From NCBI RefSeq assembly GCF_004343775.1, contig NZ_PTXL01000001.1:558001-622000 (forward strand): a stretch of DNA of 64,000 bases, given 5' to 3'. A model generated the notes under the pieces. That model ran no database searches, was not told where the DNA came from, and saw only the letters and a program-made list of their open reading frames with translations. Source of the stretch: Burkholderia sp. SRS-46 (GTDB lineage: Bacteria; Pseudomonadota; Gammaproteobacteria; Burkholderiales; Burkholderiaceae). A program made the translations under genes and the position numbers. Shown here one piece after another: positions 36,950 to 45,710 of this stretch. How positions within the stretch are numbered: the stretch's first letter is position 1; each line of letters opens with the position of its first letter.

Positions 36950-37882
36950 TCATAAGATTTGCCGCGAAAGCTTGCTGACAGGTTCCGGCGCGTCGAATTG
37001 TTCGACCAGCGCGCGCCGGAACACGTCCAGCACCTCGTCGTCGTCCGCGTTCTTCGACGTCGCGAGCTGGAATTCGAGCGCGTGCCCGAGCCGGTTCGCG
37101 AGGAGCCGGCGCATCTTCCCGGCCGACACCCATGGCGCCGCGACATGGTCCGGCAGGAAGCCGAGGTGCGCGCCCGACAGGATGAAGATCACGTCGGCGT
37201 CGACGTTCTCGGAGAACGCGGTCGGCTGCCGGCTGCGCAGCCGCGATCCGGACGCGGCGGTCTTGTACAGGCCCGCGACGGCGTTCGACCGCGCGACGTC
37301 GGCGGCGGTGACGGCCTGCTTCGCGAACAGCGGATGCGCGGCGCCGCAGTAGAGCCCCTGCTGCTCGACGAACAGCGGCGTGTAGTTCAAGCCGGCCTGG
37401 CGCCCCGAGAAGTAGCCGATCGCGAGCTGGATCCCGCCGTTGAGCAGCCTGCGCTCGAGTTCGTCGGGCGGCACCGCGAGGATCTCGATCAGCACGTCGG
37501 GCGCGCGCGTGCGGAAGCGTCCGACGGCCCGCGCGATCGACTCGGCGACGTCCGGGGCCAGCAGCTCGGACATGCCGATGCGCAGCTCGCCGAGCAGCGT
37601 GCCGTGCACCTCCTGCGTGTCGCGCGTGAACGCGTCGAGCGCCTGCAGCAGCCGGCGCGTGGATTGCAGCACGCGCTCGCCCTTGGGCGTCAGCCGGAAC
37701 CCGCGCTTGCCGCGTTCGCACAGCCGGAACCCGACGCGGGTCTCGAGCTTGGCCATCTGCGTGCTGATGGTGGACTGCGCCATCCCGAGCCGGCCTTGCG
37801 CCGCGCTGAACCCGCCGCTCTCGACGATCGTCACGAACAGCCGGAGCAACTGCAGGTCCATGTCCCTCAATTTGGTGAGCAT
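36950..37882 (-). CDS. LysR family transcriptional regulator
   Basis: A 310-residue LysR protein. The helix-turn-helix is MDLQLLRLFVTIVESGGF followed by AAQGRLGMAQSTISTQMAKLE; the effector domain includes LRIGMSELLAPDVAES. The start may be 37882 or the ATG at 37861. It is divergent from the agmatinase-like gene with about 130 bases between, which is the usual layout for a LysR activator of that gene. No clear T-N11-A site could be singled out. Confidence 0.9.
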   Translation of the reverse strand: MLTKLRDMDLQLLRLFVTIVESGGFSAAQGRLGMAQSTISTQMAKLETRVGFRLCERGKRGFRLTPKGERVLQSTRRLLQALDAFTRDTQEVHGTLLGELRIGMSELLAPDVAESIARAVGRFRTRAPDVLIEILAVPPDELERRLLNGGIQLAIGYFSGRQAGLNYTPLFVEQQGLYCGAAHPLFAKQAVTAADVARSNAVAGLYKTAASGSRLRSRQPTAFSENVDADVIFILSGAHLGFLPDHVAAPWVSAGKMRRLLANRLGHALEFQLATSKNADDDEVLDVFRRALVEQFDAPEPVSKLSRQIL

Positions 37883-38010
37883 GGCGATACATCGCGTCTG
37901 GTTGAAGTCAGCTTATGTTAGTTCATGTTTATCGTTGCATGACGGCGTTGCAGAATCCGGACTTGGGTCGCGCGTGCGACCGTCGTCCCCTGATGAAAGG
38001 AACCCGCTCG

Positions 38011-38961
38011 ATGAGCCAGAACGACCTTGCCTTCACCCGTTCGAGCCTGTACGGCACCCAGGCCGAGTCCGCCTTTGCCGGCGCGACCAGCTTCATGCGC
38101 CGGCGCTTCAGCCGCGATCTCGGCGGCGTCGACCTGGCCGTCACCGGCGTGCCGTTCGACTCGGCCGTCACGCACCGGCCCGGCACGCGCTTCGGGCCGC
38201 GCGGGCTGCGCGTCGCGTCGACGGGCATCGCGTGGGAGCGGCCGTGGCCGTGGGAGTTCGATCCGTTCGACGTGCTGGCGACGGTCGACTACGGCGATTG
38301 CCTGTTCGACGCGGGGCAGCCCGAAACGGTGCCGGCGGCGATCGAGCAGCATGCGGACGAGATCCTGAAGCACGGCTGCGGGATGCTGACGCTCGGCGGC
38401 GACCACTTCATCACCTATCCGCTGCTGAAGGCGCATGCGAAGATCCATGGCCCGCTGTCGCTCGTGCATTTCGACGCGCATACCGACACCTGGCCCGATG
38501 ACGACGAGAAGCGGATCGATCACGGCACGATGTTCTTCCACGCGGCCAACGAGGGCCTGGTGGTGCCCGGGCGGTCCGTCCAGGTCGGCATCCGCACGAC
38601 CAACGACGCGCCGATGGGGTTCGACATCGTCGATGCGCGGCAGGTGCATCGCGCGACGCCCGACGCGATCGCCGCGCGCATCCGCGAACGGGTTGGCGAC
38701 CATCCGGTGTACCTGACGTTCGACATCGACTGCCTCGATCCGGCGTTCGCGCCGGGCACCGGCACGCCGGTGGCGGGCGGGCTGTCGAGCCACCAGGCGC
38801 TCGAGATCCTGCGCGGGCTGAGGGGCATCAACCTGATCGGCATGGACGTGGTCGAGGTGTCGCCGCCGTACGACCACGCGGAAATCACGTCGCTCGCGGG
38901 CGCGACGATCGCGATGGAACTGGTGTGCCTCTATGCGTGGCGGCATCGGTGCATGCGGTAA
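38011..38961 (+). CDS. speB: Agmatinase (ureohydrolase family)
   Basis: A 316-residue manganese ureohydrolase that splits agmatine (or a related guanidino compound) into putrescine and urea. All metal-binding motifs are present: GGDHFITYP, SLVHFDAHTDTW and LTFDIDCLDPAFAPGTGTP. The ATG at 38011 has AAAGGAA upstream and gives the usual start; ATGs at 37915 and 37993 are in frame. It is next to a divergent LysR regulator. The DIDCLDPAFAPGTGTP segment fits agmatinase best; guanidinobutyrase is a possible alternative. Confidence 0.85.
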   Translation: MSQNDLAFTRSSLYGTQAESAFAGATSFMRRRFSRDLGGVDLAVTGVPFDSAVTHRPGTRFGPRGLRVASTGIAWERPWPWEFDPFDVLATVDYGDCLFDAGQPETVPAAIEQHADEILKHGCGMLTLGGDHFITYPLLKAHAKIHGPLSLVHFDAHTDTWPDDDEKRIDHGTMFFHAANEGLVVPGRSVQVGIRTTNDAPMGFDIVDARQVHRATPDAIAARIRERVGDHPVYLTFDIDCLDPAFAPGTGTPVAGGLSSHQALEILRGLRGINLIGMDVVEVSPPYDHAEITSLAGATIAMELVCLYAWRHRCMR

Positions 38962-39019
38962 CAATAGGGCGGCGGCGCGCATTCGGCGCGCGCGGCCGCC
39001 GAACCATCAGGACGAGGAT

Positions 39020-39475
39020 ATGAACGACAGAACCTATCGCAAGGCCCGGCCGGACGATGCGGCCCGGTGCATCGAGATTCGCGGCCGCACGCGCGAGAAC
39101 GCGTTTTCCGAAGCCGAGCTGCGGGCGCTGGGCATCACCGTCGACACCTGGCGCGACGGGATCGCGAACGGCGCGTTTCCCGGCCACGTGTGCTGCGCGG
39201 GCGACGCGATGATCGGCTATTGCTTCGGCGATCGCGACAGCGGCGAGATCGTCGTGCTCGCGCTGCTGCCCGAGTACGAGGGCGAGGGCATCGGCAAGGC
39301 GTTGCTGCGGCGCGTCGTCGACGACTTCCGGGCACGCGGCTTCGCGGCGCTCTTTCTCGGCTGCTCGGACGATCCGGCGGTGCGCTCCCACGGCTTCTAC
39401 CGCCATCTGGGCTGGACGCCGACCGGCGAGCGCGACGCCGCCGGCGACGAGATCCTCGTGCTTCGGCTCGATTGA
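39020..39475 (+). CDS. GNAT family N-acetyltransferase
   Basis: A 151-residue acetyltransferase with the standard GNAT fold: an N-terminal KARPDDAARCIEIR helix, the acetyl-CoA loop LLPEYEGEGIGKALLRRVVD, and the C-terminal GFYRHLGWTPTGER. GAGGAT lies before the ATG. Its last codons lie within a 19-base sequence repeated exactly at 56665, marking it as the left border of the inserted segment. The substrate is unknown. Confidence 0.85.
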   Translation: MNDRTYRKARPDDAARCIEIRGRTRENAFSEAELRALGITVDTWRDGIANGAFPGHVCCAGDAMIGYCFGDRDSGEIVVLALLPEYEGEGIGKALLRRVVDDFRARGFAALFLGCSDDPAVRSHGFYRHLGWTPTGERDAAGDEILVLRLD

Positions 39476-39484
39476 GCGGGGCGG
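39466..39484 (+). repeat. Left 19-bp direct repeat of the island
   Basis: GCTCGATTGAGCGGGGCGG spans the stop codon of the GNAT gene and is identical to 56665-56683. The position at a gene 3' end is typical of an integration site. No integrase gene was found in the segment between the repeats. Confidence 0.7.
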
Positions 39485-39513
39485 CTGCCGTGTGCACCCA
39501 TATGAACGCCGCC
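39481..39513 (+). repeat. SRAP-gene leader remnant, copy 1
   Basis: This stretch holds GCCGTGTGCACCC followed by ATATGAACGCCGCC. It matches the copy at 40535-40567 and the start of the SRAP gene at 56783-56800 (GTGTGCACC). The rest of the 240-base gap to 39719 holds nothing recognised. Confidence 0.6.
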
Positions 39514-39718
39514 AAAAGGCAAGCGCATCGATAGGTGATCCGAAGTAAACGTTAAGAAAGGTGGGCGACGCCCCGTGGCGGACAACGCGTGGCTATACTC
39601 CGGCACCGGTGTGGCGCAAGCGGATTCGGAACAGCGTTTGCGTAGCGGGTTTTCCGCGTTGCGGTCGTGTAACGCTGATGGATCCATGGATATGGACGAA
39701 CGTGAAGGAAATTCTGGA

Positions 39719-40315
39719 ATGCGATTGTCTGAAAGGACGCACGTCAGGATGTCGGCAATGATTCGTGTCGCTGCGTTTGGCATCGCGGCGTTTGTTGCGA
39801 GTTCAAGTGTCGCTTGGGCTTCCAGTGTGATATCCAAAAACGAGGCCGGGCGTGTGGTCAAGAAATTCTGCGGTGACATCATTACCGCAAAATCCATGAC
39901 GGACCCGGCGAATCCTGCCAATCAAGTGAGCCCGGATAGGCAGCCCGCGGTATATCGGCAGATCGTTACCTCGGAATTGGCGGATCTATTCGGTCGCGCA
40001 GTCGCTCGGAGTCTGGCCGTGCAAGCCGCAACCGGAAATAAGCCCGTAATGGGGGATAGTCCGTGGACAAGCGTGGCTGATGGTGTGTCCGACTGTCTGG
40101 CGGGATCGATTTCCGGGACGCGCCATCGTCCTCAAGTTGCAATTCGTTATGTATTGACCGATGACGTCAGGACGATCGTCACGGACACGCTCGTATTGAA
40201 GAAAGAAGCCGGCGAGTGGAAGATCGACGATATCCGTTACGGGAGCAGCACGGATCGACTGCGCTCCGTCCTCGCGCGGGCAATCTCGGAAGGAATGCCG
40301 GCGTCGCGGCAGTGA
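39719..40315 (+). CDS. Secreted protein of unknown function (DUF3828-like?)
   Basis: A 198-residue protein with a signal peptide within its first 35 residues (RVAAFGIAAFVASSSVAWA). The mature part has one conserved-looking region, NEAGRVVKKFCGDIIT, and ends in a motif VLKKEAGEWKIDDIRYG, the style of DUF3828-type periplasmic proteins. The start at 39719 has AAGGAA 9 bases upstream; 39749 and 39758 are alternatives. Base composition is lower in GC than the neighbours. It lies between two SRAP-leader repeats (39481 and 40457-40567), so it appears to have arrived with or within the island edge. No function is claimed. Confidence 0.55.
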   Translation: MRLSERTHVRMSAMIRVAAFGIAAFVASSSVAWASSVISKNEAGRVVKKFCGDIITAKSMTDPANPANQVSPDRQPAVYRQIVTSELADLFGRAVARSLAVQAATGNKPVMGDSPWTSVADGVSDCLAGSISGTRHRPQVAIRYVLTDDVRTIVTDTLVLKKEAGEWKIDDIRYGSSTDRLRSVLARAISEGMPASRQ

Positions 40316-40456
40316 AAAGAGCGATTGATGGGCGTTGCACGACAAGCGTCGCGCGCGCTCCACGCCTCGGTTCTTTTACCCGGCAAGCCACGAATACGGT
40401 TGATCCGCATCGTCCGAAACTTGACGAGCTGCTGACGCGAGCGATGGAGCGCGAGC

Positions 40457-40567
40457 GCTTCGTCCTACGAAACATCCTCCCCTCCATCACGCGCGCCATG
40501 CCCTGCGATGGAGATTGCCTCCTTGCGAAAGGCGGCCGCCGTGTGCACCTCTATATGAACGCCGCGG
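40457..40567 (+). repeat. SRAP-gene leader remnant, copy 2
   Basis: About 93 bases (40457-40549) line up with the 92 bases before and including the start of the real SRAP gene (56709-56800) at roughly four of five positions. Shared blocks include ACGAAACATCC, ATGCCCT-CGATGGAGA and GCGAAAGGCGGCC. The reading frame from GTG stops after five codons (V-C-T-S-I), so this is a vestigial gene start. Nothing else was recognised in the 400-base gap 40316-40720. Confidence 0.65.
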
Positions 40568-40679
40568 ATTTCCAAGGGGTTCATGCAGGTAGCCCCTGTG
40601 CTCAACGGCGGACGAGTTTGAAAATGTTGAACGCGACGGCAAGCAAGCTGTCATAGGTGCGAACGGTCGCCGCTTGCGC

Positions 40680-40698
40680 GAAAAATTGGAAATTTTTC
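40680..40698 (+). promoter_or_regulatory. AT-rich inverted repeat before the small secreted ORF
   Basis: GAAAAATT-GGA-AATTTTTC is a perfect 8-bp inverted repeat 22 bases before the start at 40721. It may be an operator or just a promoter-associated AT-rich sequence. Confidence 0.35.
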
Positions 40699-40720
40699 AT
40701 TAACGGAAGGAACTGGTGAA

Positions 40721-41041
40721 GTGAAGATTTTGTGTGGCTCGCTGATCTTGTTGGTGATTACGACATGTGCCAATGCGGAGATGCAACCTGAAGGGATTCG
40801 TACGACTGACGGGCTGAAGATCGATGCTTTATCGGGGAATCTGACTGACCCTGACAGGCATCCATTGAGTGACTCACATACGGAGGCGTCGCGGAAGAAG
40901 CACGTCGTTACCGAGGACCGCTCCGCGCAAGAATCTATTGCAAGATCGGAGCGGGAGAGGGCGCCTCGATCAGCGGAGAGTTGGTCAGAGGGAATTAAAG
41001 CGATGCAGCAGTATCGGTTCTTTCGACCAGGCAATCAGTAG
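40721..41041 (+). CDS. Small secreted protein of unknown function
   Basis: A 106-residue ORF starting at GTG with GGAAGGAA upstream. The N-terminus is a good signal peptide (MKILCGSLILLVITTCANA, cleavage before EMQ). The rest is hydrophilic and rich in Arg, Glu and Ser, with no recognised domain. GC is low compared with the surrounding replicon. It lies in the left part of the island between the SRAP-leader remnant and IS fragments. It may be real, but small size and lack of known relatives keep confidence low. Confidence 0.45.
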   Translation: MKILCGSLILLVITTCANAEMQPEGIRTTDGLKIDALSGNLTDPDRHPLSDSHTEASRKKHVVTEDRSAQESIARSERERAPRSAESWSEGIKAMQQYRFFRPGNQ

Positions 41042-41412
41042 AATGTTTAAATGTGATTCTAATGGATCTGCAATTACATCAAGATTCACCGGCGAATCCT
41101 GGGACATTGATGGGTCGACCACTCATCCTTGATGTGTCTCTATAGTAGACTCCGTGTGGATAGTCTTCGTTTGACGTTCGATAACAGTAAGGAAGGATCG
41201 CACACGTCTATTCGGCCTTGTTGCGCACATGCCTGTCGCGGGCCATGATGAAAACCGCCGACTCGCCCTTTGTCGAACTATCGCGCTCGAAGCGCCAGTG
41301 CACATTCAGGTTTAGCGAGTCACGGTCCAACCTGTCTTGTTATCTCCGTTGAGGTGCCACGCAATCGGACTACGTCTCCAGTTTGTCGTTAAGCATGTCG
41401 TGGTCGCCGGTC
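41042..41412. other. Unassigned island sequence
   Basis: No gene, IS terminus or RNA element could be recognised in this 370-base stretch. Short ORFs on both strands lack ribosome-binding sites and family features. It lies between a small secreted ORF and an IS110 remnant. Confidence 0.4.
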
Positions 41413-41649
41413 TCATACCGGCTTGGTGCAAACGAAATTCGGTTGATACGGTTTGCCATGCGCGAGTACGGCCCAGATGGTTCGCGCAATCTTGTTTGCC
41501 ATCGCGACGATGGCGACGTTCAACGGTCGTCGTTTGGCGATTTGTTTGGTCCATGCGGAGCGCGCCTTTGAGTGGCTATAGATTGCCCAAGCACAATGGA
41601 CGAGCAGTGCTCGTAAGTAGACATCGCCTCGTTGATATGACTCCCGGTG
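41413..41649 (-). pseudogene. IS110-family transposase, C-terminal fragment
   Basis: On the minus strand the frame reads RGDVYLRALLVHCAWAIYS, then WTKQIAKRRPLNVAIVAMANK, IARTIWAVLAHGKPYQ and a stop. This is the conserved C-terminal region of IS110/IS1111 transposases. An in-frame stop and loss of similarity at about 41650 show that the rest of the gene is missing. It differs from the intact IS110 gene next door, so it is from another element. Confidence 0.75.
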
Positions 41650-41919
41650 TCAATCGGAATCGGTTTTCAAGATCTACTCCATGGGTAGAGCAAATTTCCT
41701 GAGGGCGGCGTAGCAGTAAATCTCGACGGTGGATCAAGCTGATATTCGCGGGTTGGTTACCGCATTACAGAGGTCCGTCTCATGAGCCTGCCGCTTCCTT
41801 ACTACGCAAGTCGACTGATGTCGTTGCCAAACGCGGTCGCGGGTTACTCGAATACCGGGCTGCGCCGCCTTCAGGAAACTTCCGATGCTGGTTGGCTTTT
41901 CGTCAACTACGTCCTCCGT

Positions 41920-43050
41920 TTATGCGGCTTGTTCGCTGTACGGTGCGGCCAGAGTCATTCCCAGTCGACCGACGTCCCAGATGAAGGCAGCCAGTTCGCG
42001 CGCGACAGCGATGATGGCGACATGTGCGGTCTTCCCTCTGGCGACGAGCTTACGATATCGCCTGCACAGCCTCAGCTGCGCGTCCCAGGCACGATCGATT
42101 ATCGGTTTGGGTAGACCTTCATGCCGGCGCTGGATATCGATGCTCACGCGTGCCGGATGTCGATAGCTCCAGGCGGATTCAACCAGCAGCTTACGTGCAT
42201 AGCTGTTGCCGGTCTTGGTAATGCTACCTAGGCGTCGTTTCCCACCCGAGGAATGCTCCGAAGGCGTCACGCCAATCCATGCCATCAGTTGCCGTGGATG
42301 TTCGAAACGCGTGAGGTCACCCAGTTCGGACACCAAGCCGATTGCCGACGTGAAGTTGATGCCGCGCATCGCTTGCAAAGCAAGTACGACTGGATAGAAC
42401 CGCCAATTGGTGACGGCTTCACGCAAAGCCAGTTCTAGCCGCTCGCATTGCGCGAGCCGATCCTCAATCGAGCGCCGATGTTCGTTGAACGCCAGTTGCT
42501 GCCAGGCGCTGTCAAACGAGAACGTACTTAACCAGCGCCTGTGTGTCGGCCCCCAGTTGGGACGGCCGAGATAGTGGACGCCGTGGGCCAGCAGAAAGGA
42601 TTTGAGCCTGCAGCGTGCTGCCTTCAGGTCTTCTCTGGCAGCCGACCAGGCGCGGGCCAGGTCGCGGAACGCTTCATCTTCAACCGTCGGCACATGCACG
42701 GCTGAGAGGTCGCCGGCGCGCAGCGAGCGCACCAGCTTGATCGCGTCACGGCGGTCCGTCTTGACGCGATCACCTGGCTTGCGCGGAATAAGCGACGGAG
42801 CGCACACCATACAGTCAAAGCCTTTATCGACCAGCCGCCGGTACAGTCCGTATCCGCACGGGCCCGCTTCGTAGACGAAACAGATCTGCCTCGCCTTTGG
42901 TTGCAGTTTCTTGCACAGCCGATCAACGTCAATTTGCATGGTGCCGATCTTGCCGAACAGTTCCACTTCGCCCATCTCGATCGCGTACGCAACCGTGATC
43001 GAATCTTTGTGAACGTCCAGTCCCACGTACAACGTGCTATCGTTTTCCAC
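41920..43050 (-). CDS. IS110-family transposase, intact
   Basis: A full-length 376-residue DEDD transposase. The RuvC-like catalytic residues are visible: D12 in VGLDVHKD, E61 in VYEAGPCGYGL, and D99/D102 in KTDRRDA. The C-terminal transposase-20 domain contains MRGINFTSAIGLVSELGDL, FEHPRQLMAWIGVTPSEHSSGGK and the conserved Ser region. Members of this family use a structured non-coding RNA from the element's own untranslated end to choose targets. It may still be active. Confidence 0.93.
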   Translation of the reverse strand: MENDSTLYVGLDVHKDSITVAYAIEMGEVELFGKIGTMQIDVDRLCKKLQPKARQICFVYEAGPCGYGLYRRLVDKGFDCMVCAPSLIPRKPGDRVKTDRRDAIKLVRSLRAGDLSAVHVPTVEDEAFRDLARAWSAAREDLKAARCRLKSFLLAHGVHYLGRPNWGPTHRRWLSTFSFDSAWQQLAFNEHRRSIEDRLAQCERLELALREAVTNWRFYPVVLALQAMRGINFTSAIGLVSELGDLTRFEHPRQLMAWIGVTPSEHSSGGKRRLGSITKTGNSYARKLLVESAWSYRHPARVSIDIQRRHEGLPKPIIDRAWDAQLRLCRRYRKLVARGKTAHVAIIAVARELAAFIWDVGRLGMTLAAPYSEQAA

Positions 43051-43190
43051 GCTGGTCTCCGTGTCGGAAATCGCCGGGTGCGGCCTGTCCGCACCGTGCG
43101 GCTCTGGCAGACATGCTAACCCGCGTTTGATGCCGCGCGGCAGGCCAGCCTCTACCTCACGGAAGTCATACTGACTTGCTGATGCCCATC
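43051..43190 (-). other. Non-coding 5' flank of the IS110 element; candidate bridge RNA region
   Basis: The region upstream of the IS110 gene on the minus strand contains stable dyads, for example GTGCGG-CCTGT-CCGCAC (about 43079-43095) and CCGCGCGG (about 43133-43140). IS110-group elements encode a bridge (seek) RNA in this position, so it is a candidate. The exact element ends were not resolved. Confidence 0.35.
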
Positions 43191-43224
43191 AACGTGATCT
43201 TTCCGCCCGTGACCCTGCCCATAA

Positions 43225-43500
43225 TGCTCGATCAAGAGTCAGTGTACGCCGGCTGATTACCGACGAATCCTGCGGCGGGAACACGAAACAGTACTCGAGG
43301 CGATGCAGGAAAGGATGGATCACAAACTGGACGCCATGACGATACGACGGCGTACCGTCGAACACGTGTTTGGCACACTCAAGCACTGGATGGGTTCGAT
43401 CCACTGCCAGACTCGCGGGCTCGGCAACGTTGCGGCGGAAATGAGCTTGCACGTGCTGGCATACAACTTCAAGCGTGTCGTCAGGATTCCGGGATTCTGA
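43225..43500 (+). pseudogene. IS1182/IS5-type transposase, C-terminal fragment
   Basis: The open frame reads DYRRILRREHETVLEAMQ, RRRTVEHVFGTLKHWMGS and EMSLHVLAYNFKRVVRI. This is the C-terminal end of DDE transposases of the IS1182/IS5 type, including the Glu of the catalytic triad in VEH and the Y-x-F-K-R-V tail. The N-terminal three quarters are missing, and an in-frame stop lies just upstream at about 43222. Confidence 0.72.
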
Positions 43501-43622
43501 TTTTCAATCGACTTCAAGCGGAATTATTCGGCCTAAATGGCAGCTTACAAACACGAAGGCTCACGATCCATTTCGTTTGACACCGGAAGTCACCGTTTCA
43601 ATCTGAGGGCCGTCGTCATCTT

Positions 43623-43885
43623 TCAAGGCGAATGTGGGGTCGGCTCCATTGGCTGGACCACCGAACCCAGCAGCCCTTCGGCCTGGCGCCAACGCATGTG
43701 CAACGCACTGCCCAGCATCAGGGCCGTCTTGATCGCCAGAGCCGGATAGCACGGCTGGCCGCCCGGCGTGGTACGCCGAGGTGCCTGCCACTGCGCGAGC
43801 GCCTCCGGCGTGATCCGCAGCGTCAGACCTCCCGGCTGCGTAGGCTCGCGCCGTACTTGGGCCAGTTCGTCATGCGATGCACCAT
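43623..43885 (-). pseudogene. IS5-family transposase, frameshifted N-terminal fragment
   Basis: On the minus strand MTNWPKYGASLRSR continues, after a frame change, as LTLRITPEALAQWQAP, GGQPCYPALAIKTALML and RQAEGLLGSVVQPM. This matches the N-terminal region of IS5-family transposases. It is frameshifted near 43830 and cut off at the C-terminal side. Confidence 0.65.
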
Positions 43886-43898
43886 CTTCGGGATGTGA

Positions 43899-44309
43899 TG
43901 CCGACGATCGGCGTTGTGCCGATGCTGCATGCGTCAGCTTCAGAAAAGTCGGGCCATCACTTTATTACCCAAACCTTTCTTTGACCTATCCATACACCAG
44001 CCTTGACTGGCTGAGCAGCCCCTAGGGTATTGGAGCATTGACGGTGCCATCCGAGGTGTCTAATCTGCGTTTAAGTCAATCGACCGACTTATAAATTTCG
44101 TGCGACGCACAAGCGAAGCACGATTGCAGTTTCTTCTGGCACGCAAGGACGGATGTGGCAAGCGACAACGGCTGCTGACTGAAGTCCATATTGAGCGCCT
44201 GACAAAATCCAATCGATAGCAAGCCGAAGGCCGACCGAGGCACGGCCGCATCGATAGCTGGGTACAGCGTGGTTATTGGTTATTTTGTGACAGCGGGAGC
44301 AGAGACATC
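43899..44309. other. Intergenic region before the aminotransferase gene
   Basis: No gene was recognised. The region contains a candidate promoter and palindrome (listed separately at 44038-44091); the rest shows nothing assignable. Confidence 0.4.
44038..44091 (+). promoter_or_regulatory. Candidate promoter and palindromic operator of the aminotransferase gene
   Basis: TTGACG (44038-44043) and TAATCT (44061-44066) are 17 bases apart. Just downstream, TAAGTC-AATCGACC-GACTTA (44072-44091) is a 20-bp dyad with TCGA at its centre, a size and placement typical of TetR-family operators. The TetR gene at 46228 is the obvious candidate regulator. This rests on sequence inspection only. Confidence 0.42.
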
Positions 44310-45710
44310 ATGGATATGCGCGGAAACAGTGATACTTTAAGGATGCAAGGTCTGGATCATGCCCATCATTTGCACCCCTTCGCCGACTATCGTCTGAAGG
44401 GTGACCCGCCCGTGCGGGTAATTGCTAGAGGGGAGGGTGCCTACGTATGGGATTCAAACGGCAATCGCTTCCTCGACGGTATGGCTGGCCTGTGGTGTGT
44501 CAATGTTGGCTATGGGCGCAAGAGCATTGCCGATACGGTGCATGCGCAGATGCTGCAGTTGCCTTACTACAATACATTTTTCGAGACCACCCACGCGCCA
44601 GCATTGGAACTTGCGCAAAAGTTGGTTCAAATTTCGCAGCCGCAGTTCAAACACGTGTTCTTTGCCGGATCCGGGTCAGAAGGCAACGACACAATTGTCC
44701 GTCTGGTTCGTCATTATTGGGACAAGAAGGGCCGTTCCGACCGTAAAGTGATCATCAGTCGGGTCAATGCTTATCATGGCAGCACAATGGCGGGCGCTTC
44801 CCTGGGCGGTTGGCCCAGCATGCACAAGCAGGGCGGTTTGCCGATTCCGGACATCGCGCATATCGGCCAGCCTTGCTATCTGGAAGGTGGCAAGGGCAAG
44901 ACTCGGGAAGAATTCGGACTGGAAGCGGCGTCTTGGCTGGAACAAAAGATTCTCGAAGTGGGCGCGGAGCGTGTCGCAGCGTTTATCGGTGAGCCCGTGC
45001 AAGGTGCCGGAGGCGTTATTATTCCGCCGTCGACCTACTGGCCGGAAATCCAGCGCATCTGCCAAAAGTACGACATTCTGCTGGTGGCCGACGAGGTGAT
45101 CTGCGCCTTCGGACGGCTCGGTCATTGGTTCGGTTCCGACTACTTCGGTATCTCCCCGGACCTGATTACCTTTGCGAAGGGCGTGACCTCGGGTTACGTG
45201 CCGCTCGGCGGCGTACTGGTCAGTGATCGTGTTTTCAGTGCACTGGTTGAAGCGGGCGGCGAATTCAATCACGGCTTTACTTACTCCGGCCATCCCGTGG
45301 GTTGCGCCGCTGCGTTGGAAAACCTCCGAATTCTGGAAGAAGAACAGATTATTGATCGCATACGCACCGACACGGGCCCTTACCTGAAGAGTAAGTTCGA
45401 GGCGTTGAAATCGCATCCACTGGTCGGGAATGCGGAGACCATCGGCTTTCTGGGCAATTTGACCCTGGTGAAGCATAAGGGCCCGACGATGCATGACCAT
45501 GAGCTGTTTGATTGCTCGAAAAATGTGGGAAAAATTTGCCGTGCTCATATGTTAGATAGCGGGGTAATCGTGCGTGCGATACCGGGCGATCGACTTGTAA
45601 TATCTCCCCCTCTCACTTTGACCTGCGCGGAAATAGATGAAATGGTGAGTCTCATCGAAGCAGGCCTGGATCAAACGCTTGTCGATCTGAGGCGGCGAGA
45701 ATGGGTATAA
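44310..45710 (+). CDS. Class-III aminotransferase, SpuC (putrescine:pyruvate)-like
   Basis: A 466-residue PLP-dependent omega-aminotransferase. The catalytic lysine is K290 in ITFAKGVTSGYVPLGG, with D261 in LLVADEVICAFGR contacting the PLP nitrogen. The N-terminal part HLHPFADYRLKGDPPVRVI and DGMAGLWCVNVGYGR strongly resembles SpuC of Pseudomonas and other polyamine or beta-alanine aminotransferases. It would convert a terminal amine to an aldehyde, which a PuuC-like aldehyde dehydrogenase encoded in the same island could oxidise. Substrate assignment is by resemblance only. Confidence 0.85.
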   Translation: MDMRGNSDTLRMQGLDHAHHLHPFADYRLKGDPPVRVIARGEGAYVWDSNGNRFLDGMAGLWCVNVGYGRKSIADTVHAQMLQLPYYNTFFETTHAPALELAQKLVQISQPQFKHVFFAGSGSEGNDTIVRLVRHYWDKKGRSDRKVIISRVNAYHGSTMAGASLGGWPSMHKQGGLPIPDIAHIGQPCYLEGGKGKTREEFGLEAASWLEQKILEVGAERVAAFIGEPVQGAGGVIIPPSTYWPEIQRICQKYDILLVADEVICAFGRLGHWFGSDYFGISPDLITFAKGVTSGYVPLGGVLVSDRVFSALVEAGGEFNHGFTYSGHPVGCAAALENLRILEEEQIIDRIRTDTGPYLKSKFEALKSHPLVGNAETIGFLGNLTLVKHKGPTMHDHELFDCSKNVGKICRAHMLDSGVIVRAIPGDRLVISPPLTLTCAEIDEMVSLIEAGLDQTLVDLRRREWV

